From Candidatus Delongbacteria bacterium (lineage in GTDB: Bacteria > UBA4055): a stretch of DNA of 5,227 nt. Positions 1-5,227 of the stretch are shown in pieces. Location: contig WTAK01000267.1 of assembly GCA_013139625.1 (NCBI GenBank), positions 1 through 5,227 on the forward strand, written 5' to 3'. The position numbers and the translations under genes were made by a program. Numbering within the stretch: position 1 is the stretch's first letter; each line of letters opens with the position of its first letter. Below the pieces are notes generated by a model that was given only the letters and a program-made list of their open reading frames with translations, was not told where the DNA came from and did no database searches.

Positions 1-2314
1 TTATTATATCTGTATTTGTGTAAGTACGTATTTTTTTTGATATATGTAAAATCCAATTAGTAATGTTTTCAGGATCGGGAGATGAACCAATGTACAAAAA
101 GATTACTTCTTGCCACCAGTTATCACCATTTAAATATTCATGAATTATTTTATTGATCTTTTTCTCAGACGGATCACTTTTTAAGCTACATGCAACAAAA
201 TATTCTTGATAAGATAAATGAGAAAATTGGAAAAAATTACCTGAACGAGTGATAAGTCCATCAGTAATTACTTCATTTGCCAATAAGTCAACATTTTTAC
301 CAGTATCAGTATTAAAAAGAGCTGGAGCTCCCTCCAAGCAAAATTCTCTTAAATCATTCATTTTAAATATTTTTCTTCTATTTTCATGAGTATAAATAGC
401 GATTTTTGTTAATACTGCGATTTTTAGATTTTTACTAAATGTACTTTTTCTTTTTACCCCTTTTGCTAAATCCCATCCACCACATAAAAGGTCTACAAAA
501 ACAACATACAATGATGATCTACTCGATGGTAAATCACCAGTGTTTTTGTAAACTAATATCATTATTGTTGCAAGTAATGGAATGTGTGACAAAAATTTGA
601 GATTGCTACTTTTATTAAGTTGAAAAAAGAAATATTCGATATCTTCATCATTTTCTGAAAGTATTTTCTTTGCTAGTACTTTTACATCTTCATCAGAGAA
701 GCCTGTTAAATTGATTCTATGAATATCTTTCAACCATGGTTCAATTAGATAATCTCTGGAAGTAATTATAATATTCCAATTTTTTCTTTTAATAGTAATA
801 CTTTTCAACAATTTAATAATTTCTTGCTGTTTTTCAGAACAAGGTATCTCATCTAAACCATCAAGATATAAACGTATCCTAGTTTTGTGTTTTTCAATAT
901 ATTTCCAATCATTTTCATCTAAGAGAGCAGTATGAAGACCTTCTCTTAATAATTTTATATCACTATCTATCAATTCAAATGACAATGAATTTAATCTAAT
1001 ATATATTGGTAATGGTACTTGTTTATTTGTTTTCCATAATCGAAGATCTTCTAATGCGCTCCATCTACAAAAAGAAGTTTTTCCGTATCCTGGTGGTCCA
1101 ACAATTAAAAATAATCTACTATCTGTATAGATTTCTTCTAGTTTGATATAATATTTTTTAATAATAGTGTTATTATCAAATTTTTCAGGGTAGTGAAATA
1201 CAGATTCTACACAGTTAGATAAGTAAGTATAATTTTGGTAATCAATATTATCATTAATTATGATATCGCTAAATGAATTGTGTTTTGATAATTCGTAGCT
1301 TTTTTCATTGATTGTATTAATTTTTCTTAATTTTGTATCTAGTATATTTTTTATCTTTAAAGCCAAATTTATAAAATATTCATGATTATAAAGTTTTTCT
1401 AGTTCTATGTAATTCTGCTCATCTACTCCTTTAATAAATTCATTTAGTTTATTTAATCCTGCAAGATAGTTATGACAAGATTTTTCAAATTCATTTACAT
1501 AATTATTTATTTCTTTTTGTAAAATAGATAAATCAACATCTTTAAATAAATTCCATTCTACTAAATGAATTAGAAAATCTAATAATAATTTTGATTCAGA
1601 TTTAAGTTTCTTTAAATTTTGATTTCGTATCTTTTTATTAAAAAAACTATCACTAAGAAAATCTTTATAGAACTGATTGATGTTATAAAATTTAAGATCA
1701 AAGCTAAAACCAGTTGGGATATAAAAAAATGTATGTGTATTATTTTCATCTAAACATGTATAAGCCTTTGAAATTTTTATTATATCTTGTTGGTCTTTTA
1801 TAGTGTTACTAAAGAATTTTATGTACCTATTAATAGCGGATGATTCAGAAGCTAAAAAATCTGGCCAATATTTCTGAAAAATACGCACAAGTTCTTCACC
1901 ACCAATAAAGTGAATTAAGCCAAAATTGCTACTTAATAAGTCAGAAATTGAAATCATTGCATGGGGAGTTATTTTACTTGAGCTAATAATGTACGCTTTA
2001 TTGATTTTTCTTTTTTCACCAGAATTATCGATATATTTAATTTTTAAGGCCTGTTGGACTTGATTAATAACTTCTCGAGCAGATCTATTTGAAGATACTT
2101 TACCATCCAGTTGATAATTTTTTACAATACAAGCACAACTGATTGTTTCTCCAAAAGAACCTTCAGTTTGAAAAATTATATCTTTACCTAACTCTAAAAT
2201 TCCATGTGTATATTGTATACTCTTATTATTTGGCATTCTTGCAATTAAACCTAGTAATGCCTTATGTAGTAGAATTTCATTAGAAAAACGAATTTCAATG
2301 TTTGCTTCTTTCAT
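1..2314 (-). CDS. NACHT-domain STAND NTPase with possible nuclease-like N-terminal domain, 3' end cut off by window
   Basis: I read 771 codons from the ATG at 2314 with no stop before the left edge, so the C-terminus is missing. The NTPase core is clear: Walker A GPPGYGKTS at residues 406-414, Walker B LYLDGLDEIP at 482-491, sensor-type ITSRD at about 517-521, and the motif SHLSYQEYF at 698-706, which typically follows the NACHT core in bacterial members. Residues 1-150 resemble a PD-(D/E)XK-type nuclease fold: GKDII with D45, then IVKNY with K65, then NQVQQAL and a SSSKITPHA segment. Residues 150-380 are Lys/Asn/Ile-rich and look helical. Family knowledge: STAND/NACHT proteins oligomerise on sensing a trigger and activate a fused effector, and many bacterial ones are antiphage. 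The nuclease role is inference; I63 stands where an acidic residue or Gln is expected before K65. The start has only a weak AGG 11 bases upstream. The gene stands alone, about 700 bases from its upstream neighbour. Confidence 0.9.
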   Translation of the reverse strand, partial: MKEANIEIRFSNEILLHKALLGLIARMPNNKSIQYTHGILELGKDIIFQTEGSFGETISCACIVKNYQLDGKVSSNRSAREVINQVQQALKIKYIDNSGEKRKINKAYIISSSKITPHAMISISDLLSSNFGLIHFIGGEELVRIFQKYWPDFLASESSAINRYIKFFSNTIKDQQDIIKISKAYTCLDENNTHTFFYIPTGFSFDLKFYNINQFYKDFLSDSFFNKKIRNQNLKKLKSESKLLLDFLIHLVEWNLFKDVDLSILQKEINNYVNEFEKSCHNYLAGLNKLNEFIKGVDEQNYIELEKLYNHEYFINLALKIKNILDTKLRKINTINEKSYELSKHNSFSDIIINDNIDYQNYTYLSNCVESVFHYPEKFDNNTIIKKYYIKLEEIYTDSRLFLIVGPPGYGKTSFCRWSALEDLRLWKTNKQVPLPIYIRLNSLSFELIDSDIKLLREGLHTALLDENDWKYIEKHKTRIRLYLDGLDEIPCSEKQQEIIKLLKSITIKRKNWNIIITSRDYLIEPWLKDIHRINLTGFSDEDVKVLAKKILSENDEDIEYFFFQLNKSSNLKFLSHIPLLATIMILVYKNTGDLPSSRSSLYVVFVDLLCGGWDLAKGVKRKSTFSKNLKIAVLTKIAIYTHENRRKIFKMNDLREFCLEGAPALFNTDTGKNVDLLANEVITDGLITRSGNFFQFSHLSYQEYFVACSLKSDPSEKKINKIIHEYLNGDNWWQEVIFLYIGSSPDPENITNWILHISKKIRTYTNTDII

Positions 2315-2358
2315 ATGTAATTTAACCTAAGTATAATTTCAATATAATATTCTACCTA

Positions 2359-2377
2359 AATTCAATGATTTTGAATT
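2359..2377. repeat. Imperfectly spaced inverted repeat upstream of the NACHT gene, possible operator
   Basis: AATTCAA (2359-2365) and TTGAATT (2371-2377) form a 7-bp perfect inverted repeat with a 5-base spacer. It lies about 45 bases upstream of the NACHT start codon, just downstream of the candidate -10 on that strand, a position where a repressor would block transcription. The region is very AT-rich, so chance is a real alternative. Confidence 0.3.
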
Positions 2378-2382
2378 ATTTA

Positions 2383-2411
2383 AATTTACTAATTGATATC
2401 TATTTAATCAA
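2383..2411 (-). promoter_or_regulatory. Weak candidate promoter for the NACHT gene
   Basis: On the minus strand TTGATT (2411-2406) is followed after 17 bases by TAAATT (2388-2383). Each hexamer matches 4 of 6 sigma-70 consensus positions. It would start transcription near 2375 and leave a leader of roughly 60 bases before the ATG at 2314. In such AT-rich DNA similar matches arise by chance, so this is only the best candidate I see. Confidence 0.25.
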
Positions 2412-2468
2412 CTTATTTTAACGAAAATTATTGGATAGTCTTTCAATTTTTATTAAGAAGTATATCTA

Positions 2469-2485
2469 TACTAAATAATTTAGTA
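2469..2485. repeat. Perfect 17-bp palindrome between divergent promoters
   Basis: TACTAAAT, one central A, ATTTAGTA: an 8-bp perfect inverted repeat around a single base. It lies 23 bases left of the -35 of the rightward promoter (2509) and about 58 bases right of the candidate -35 of the leftward NACHT promoter. This is a suitable place for a dimeric regulator that controls both directions. No regulator gene is visible in the window, so the binding role is inference. Confidence 0.45.
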
Positions 2486-2508
2486 AGAACACATAAGCTA
2501 AACAAGTA

Positions 2509-2536
2509 TTGACAGTAAAATAATCAGGGCTATAAA
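2509..2536 (+). promoter_or_regulatory. Good sigma-70-type promoter pointing right
   Basis: TTGACA (2509-2514, perfect -35), a 16-base spacer, then TATAAA (2531-2536, 5 of 6 to the -10 consensus). Transcription would begin near 2543. It points into a region with no intact gene, only coding remnants, so it is either the surviving promoter of a lost gene or drives a small RNA. Confidence 0.55.
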
Positions 2537-2569
2537 ACTCCATGGTTAAGGGTGTTACACTATACTAAA

Positions 2570-2623
2570 GACTTAGAGATTAGAGAAGGTTAATTTCTTT
2601 AGAATCTATAAGGTAGAGAAGTC
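2570..2623 (+). other. Foldable leader or small RNA element downstream of the rightward promoter
   Basis: About 27 bases after the predicted start site the sequence can form nested stems: GACTT (2570-2574) with AAGTC (2619-2623), AGATT (2577-2581) with AATCT (2603-2607), and AGAGAAG (2582-2588) with TTTCTTT (2594-2600), including two G-U pairs and a two-base bulge, closed by a five-base loop. It is followed by the palindrome GTTTATAAAC (2624-2633) and a T-rich run at 2647-2657. It could be a 5' leader or a short transcript. I recognise no known RNA family, and no reverse transcriptase or other partner is present. Confidence 0.25.
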
Positions 2624-2873
2624 GTTTATAAACACTTTAAAGAAAATATTTTTTATTACTCCGGGAAAGGAGTTAGCTTTACAAGGGACTTTAGAAAACT
2701 ATTACTATTTAGATTGTTCGATCAATAAGGACGATATTATAAATAAAATTCAAATTCCGGATATCTTATCCACGTTAGAAAAATTTCCAAATCTAAAAAT
2801 GATCAGAGTGGATAGTAAGGAATTGATCGTTGATATTAAATGTGAAGAAAAAGGGTGGTGCAAGGATGAGTAG
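2577..2873 (+). pseudogene. Open frame without a usable start, probably a truncated gene remnant
   Basis: This frame is open from the stop at 2574 to a TAG at 2871-2873. The convincing coding part is about 73 residues from roughly 2655 (ITPGKELALQGTLENYYYLD) to the end (EEKGWCKDE). It has no ATG, GTG or TTG in a sensible upstream position; the first Met is late, in NLKM, and has little protein after it. Its composition differs from the flanking genes: it uses TCG, CCG, GGG and AAG codons and is less AT-rich. I do not recognise the family. The best reading is the 3' part of a chromosomal gene that lost its 5' end. A small protein using a rare start such as ATT at 2655 is possible but has no ribosome binding site. 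Confidence 0.35.
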
Positions 2874-2964
2874 TCCTGCGAATTGTGTTGTTGATGGTCG
2901 TTACAGAGAATATCCGAATACGAACTATGATTATAACGGTTTTAGACTAGTTAAAAGACCTTAG
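2851..2964 (+). pseudogene. C-terminal remnant of an FGE-sulfatase (SUMF1-like) domain protein
   Basis: The translation holds SSPANCVVDGRYREYPNT and ends in NGFRLVKRP before the TAG at 2962. This matches the C-terminal signature of the formylglycine-generating-enzyme/SUMF1 family, where an RGGSW motif is followed by a Cys-Arg segment, an R-x-x-x-x-P stretch and GFRLV. Upstream in frame, KGGAR sits where RGGSW is expected, so the homology seems to start near 2851, but the frame closes at a TGA at 2824. Only about 37 of the usual 200-plus residues remain, and the Arg after the Cys is replaced by Val. An ATG at 2866 with AAGGGTGG nearby could be read as a start, but a 32-residue stub of this fold would not be functional. 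It overlaps the end of the preceding open frame in another phase. Confidence 0.65.
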
Positions 2965-2979
2965 TAAAAGAATGGAACG

Positions 2980-2995
2980 GAAATATTAATATTTC
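2980..2995. terminator. AT-only perfect palindrome between convergent ends, weak terminator candidate
   Basis: GAAATATT followed directly by AATATTTC is a 16-bp perfect palindrome between the end of the plus-strand FGE remnant (2964) and the stop of the minus-strand receiver gene (3019). The location suits a shared terminator. However, the stem is nearly all A-T and neither side has a clean T run (minus strand: CGTTCCATTCTTTT), so a strong intrinsic terminator is doubtful. Confidence 0.25.
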
Positions 2996-3018
2996 TAATT
3001 GTTGGTGAACTATCTAAT

Positions 3019-4707
3019 TTATACCCAATGAGGAAGATCTATTCCAACTGTATATCCGTAACCAAATGACTTATTAGATAATCTTTGGGTAAAGTTTTCT
3101 TTTAAAGATGTGCAGAATTTAAGCTCGTATTTTTTCTGCATAAAACAGCACGATAAATTATCTATATCATTGTTTAATACATACATTGTAAATGGAACTG
3201 TTGTCCATTCAATACTTTTTTGTTCATCATTGATATCAAGAAACGAATAATATCCCTTTTCAGCATTCTGAATTGCGGTAGTATTCTTCTTTGCAATCAC
3301 ACCTTTTATAAAATAAAAGTTAGAATCAATTTTATCTGGTCTTAAACAATTACAATGTGGTGTAATGCAAATGAAATACTCTTTGGTCTCATCATCAATA
3401 AAAATATCACCAAAACGTAGTTTTCTATTCTTTTTCTTAGAATTATTTGTTGATAAAAGTGCAGAATACTTTATCAACGAAATTGCAACTTCTGGAGATA
3501 AGTCATTTGGTGTATCTTTTTGTTTTGAAACTTCTTCAATATTCTGAATAACTTCAGAAGTAATTTCGGTTCTTAGACTTGAGAAGTCCTCCAACCAACT
3601 TCTTAGAATAAATTCCTTAATTCTATTTAAATCTAACTTATCTTCAGTTTTGTTTTTTAAATTTTTTACATGATAAAAAAATGATTTCTCATCAATTTCT
3701 GCAAAGCGAGATCCGATTTTAGAGAATTCTGTTTTAAGCTGATCTTTCAATTCTAAAGATAGTAAGCTTAAATAATTATGGGGATTAGCTATTATTGCTT
3801 TTGAAAACTCATTGAAAAGATCTTCAGGCTTTATACCACCAACTTTTTCTTTTCTACATATATAAATAGTTGTATAACCTATTTTATACAAAAAAGATTT
3901 GGATTCGAGTCTTCTTATAGGATATTCGCCAGTGTATTTGCTTTCAAGATTAAAGATAGCTATTGATAAGAGTTCAAAATTATCGGTACTTATATAATGA
4001 TAATCATTGAAAACTTTCTTTAGTTTTCTTTCAAGGACTTTTTCCTCAACTTTGATTTCAAGTATACGATTAAAATTTTCAATTATTCGCTTTTTACTTT
4101 CATCTCTTTTATCAATAAAATGAATATATTCATATGAAATTTGTTTTAGTTTTTCATCTTCAATAAGATCGATAAGATTCTGACCATCCAAAGAGGAATC
4201 AAACTCTTTTAAAATATTTACTAAAGATTGTTTTAGATCATCTATATTTTGTGGAATATAACTATATGTTTCTAAAAGCTTTTTTGCGACATCATCAATT
4301 GCTTCGGTATGGGTATAAATAACTACAAATGGTACTTGTTCTGAGTGTGTTATGTCTTCTAATATCTCCAATGTAGGTATAAACTTTTCATCAACTGCAT
4401 CTTTATCAAGCTCCCAGTCTAAAATAATTAAATCTTTGTTAGGAATCATAAATTCTTTATTCCAGCTGCTACCAGCAGGATCGAAATTATATATATCCAA
4501 ATCGCAGTTACCAACACTTCTAAATGAATCATACAGTCTTTTAGCTTCTGAAGTTTTCAGTTTAACATCTATTTGATAAGCTGAAGGATATTCATCGTCA
4601 ATACATACTGCTGATCTAATTGAGTTCTTAATTACTTTTCTTGCTATATCTGAAAAACTTTCACTTCTTGGAGTTTCTATACTTTGAGATGACAAAACAC
4701 GCTCCAT
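3019..4707 (-). CDS. Large response-regulator protein: N-terminal receiver domain plus unassigned effector region
   Basis: 562 residues. The receiver domain occupies about residues 20-150. IRSAVCIDDEYP supplies the acidic pair D37/D38, DLIILDWELD supplies the likely phosphoacceptor D97, and VVIYTHTE supplies T132; the usual beta-5 Lys is not obvious. This resembles the divergent 'response receiver' family found beside GHKL kinases in predicted conflict systems (family recall, not tested). Residues 150-430 are mostly helical and charged, with a likely coiled coil at about 185-245. The C-terminal part (430-562) has FGDIF (432-436), ITPHCNC (448-454) and a closing segment QRLSNKSFGYGYTVGIDLP. 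No DNA-binding domain or enzyme motif is recognised, so output may be by protein contact. The ATG at 4707 lies inside the kinase gene and gives a 47-base overlap; there is no clear Shine-Dalgarno, so translational coupling is likely. A TTG at 4695 is an alternative start; the receiver core begins only near residue 20. Confidence 0.88.
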   Translation of the reverse strand: MERVLSSQSIETPRSESFSDIARKVIKNSIRSAVCIDDEYPSAYQIDVKLKTSEAKRLYDSFRSVGNCDLDIYNFDPAGSSWNKEFMIPNKDLIILDWELDKDAVDEKFIPTLEILEDITHSEQVPFVVIYTHTEAIDDVAKKLLETYSYIPQNIDDLKQSLVNILKEFDSSLDGQNLIDLIEDEKLKQISYEYIHFIDKRDESKKRIIENFNRILEIKVEEKVLERKLKKVFNDYHYISTDNFELLSIAIFNLESKYTGEYPIRRLESKSFLYKIGYTTIYICRKEKVGGIKPEDLFNEFSKAIIANPHNYLSLLSLELKDQLKTEFSKIGSRFAEIDEKSFFYHVKNLKNKTEDKLDLNRIKEFILRSWLEDFSSLRTEITSEVIQNIEEVSKQKDTPNDLSPEVAISLIKYSALLSTNNSKKKNRKLRFGDIFIDDETKEYFICITPHCNCLRPDKIDSNFYFIKGVIAKKNTTAIQNAEKGYYSFLDINDEQKSIEWTTVPFTMYVLNNDIDNLSCCFMQKKYELKFCTSLKENFTQRLSNKSFGYGYTVGIDLPHWV

Positions 4708-5227
4708 TTAATTTATTGTAATCTTTGCCATTTGTCGCTTTTATATCATAGCCAATAGAATTAAGATGTTTCTTAGCTAAATAAAGCCCTATCCCTCTTC
4801 CATTTTTCTTTCTTGAAAAGAATAGTGTAAAAATATCTTCAAGTTGAGTATCATCAATTCTAGTACCAGAGTTCATGATTAAAATTTCATCATTTAGATA
4901 CTCAATTTTTATTTCTCTATTATCAGAAGATATTAACCAATAATTTGCGTTATTTATAATGTTTATAAAAACTGGCTTAATAATTGAATCGAATGTGAAA
5001 AATTCGAATTTTTTAAACTCTTCATTTGTGCTAAATTTAATATTGTATCTTTCAAATTCATTCATAAAGAACTGAGAAAGATATGATGATAATTCGTTGC
5101 CTGCAATAACTTCTCTAGTTCTCCTACTTGTTTTATAAAGTGGTCTAAGAAGCTTATAATTTAGTTCTAAATGCTGAAAAGCATTTTTTAATTGAACTAC
5201 GCTATCATTATAAACATCGTCACCTTC
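4661..5227 (-). CDS. Histidine-kinase-like (GHKL/HATPase_c) protein, C-terminal part only
   Basis: The frame is open from the right edge to the TGA at 4661, giving 188 visible residues; the true start is outside. An ATG at 5065 lies within the open frame and should not be taken as the start, because the coding sequence and family resemblance continue upstream of it. Numbering from the first visible residue: a helical dimerisation-like stretch with FQHLELNYKLLRPLYK (possible phosphoacceptor H19), the N box PVFINIINNANYWL (N89, N93), a degenerate G1 box MNSGTRI (N119 replaces the usual Asp), the F box IFTLFFSRK (132-140) and the G2 box NGRGIGLYLAK (142-152). It belongs with soluble sensor kinases of the 'ATP-binding protein' type often found in defence islands. 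Its last 47 bases overlap the receiver gene, its presumed phosphotransfer partner. No membrane segment is seen in the visible part. Confidence 0.88.
   Translation of the reverse strand, partial: EGDDVYNDSVVQLKNAFQHLELNYKLLRPLYKTSRRTREVIAGNELSSYLSQFFMNEFERYNIKFSTNEEFKKFEFFTFDSIIKPVFINIINNANYWLISSDNREIKIEYLNDEILIMNSGTRIDDTQLEDIFTLFFSRKKNGRGIGLYLAKKHLNSIGYDIKATNGKDYNKLNGACFVISKYRNSKK

Noticed and set aside
2543..2660. Retron-type non-coding RNA
   Set aside because: No reverse transcriptase gene is present and the stems lack the long flanking inverted repeats of a retron RNA.
2866..2964. A complete small protein of 32 residues beginning at the ATG at 2866
   Set aside because: The sequence is plainly the tail of the FGE/SUMF1 fold and the resemblance continues upstream of the ATG, so a remnant explains it better.
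3365..3547. Plus-strand open frame of 60 residues
   Set aside because: It lies wholly inside the receiver gene on the opposite strand, shows no family resemblance, and is low-complexity Phe/Ser-rich as expected of an antisense shadow.
4352..4576. Plus-strand open frame of 74 residues
   Set aside because: It is antisense to the receiver domain coding region, Ser/Leu-rich, without a ribosome binding site or recognisable motif.
4661..5065. Treating the ATG at 5065 as the start of a 134-residue kinase
   Set aside because: The same frame is open to the window edge and encodes the expected helical region upstream, so the ATG is internal to a longer gene.
1..5227. CRISPR array, tRNA, rRNA or insertion sequence
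   Set aside because: I saw no regularly spaced repeats, no tRNA-like cloverleaf, no rRNA motifs, and no transposase or terminal inverted repeats.

Overview
The window is AT-rich bacterial DNA with three protein-coding genes on the minus strand. Two of them run off the window edges. From right to left they are: the C-terminal part of a histidine-kinase-like ATPase (4661-5227), a 562-residue protein with an N-terminal response-regulator receiver domain (3019-4707), and, after a gap of about 700 bases, a large NACHT-type STAND NTPase (1-2314, 3' end cut off). No housekeeping gene is present. The mix is typical of an accessory or defence island. The organism is a low-GC bacterium; nothing fixes the genus. 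The gap has a slightly higher GC and a formylglycine-generating-enzyme-like tail, which would suit a genus such as Leptospira, but that is only a weak guess.

Right part (3019-5227): the kinase and receiver genes overlap by 47 bases and must be co-transcribed from a promoter outside the window. The kinase has recognisable N, G1, F and G2 boxes. The receiver protein has the acidic pair, a phosphoacceptor-type Asp and the beta-4 Thr, but no recognisable DNA-binding output domain. Instead it carries about 430 residues of unassigned sequence ending in a conserved-looking C-terminal domain. The pair looks like a compact two-component signalling module of the kind predicted to act in biological conflict.

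Middle (2315-3018): no intact gene. It holds a weak candidate promoter for the NACHT gene, a good sigma-70-like promoter pointing right (TTGACA, 16 bases, TATAAA), a perfect 17-bp palindrome between the two, a foldable leader, and two plus-strand coding remnants. One remnant is clearly the C-terminal tail of an FGE-sulfatase/SUMF1-family protein. This suggests the two defence-like modules were inserted around, or replaced, older chromosomal genes.

Left part (1-2314): the NACHT protein has a possible PD-(D/E)XK-like N-terminal domain, a helical linker, a full NACHT core (Walker A, Walker B, sensor) and the usual His...Gln-Glu-Tyr-Phe motif after the NTPase. By analogy with bacterial NACHT and other STAND proteins it probably senses infection and triggers an effector through its N-terminal domain. 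Whether the three genes form one system or two independent ones cannot be settled here; the coding remnants and separate promoters favour two.
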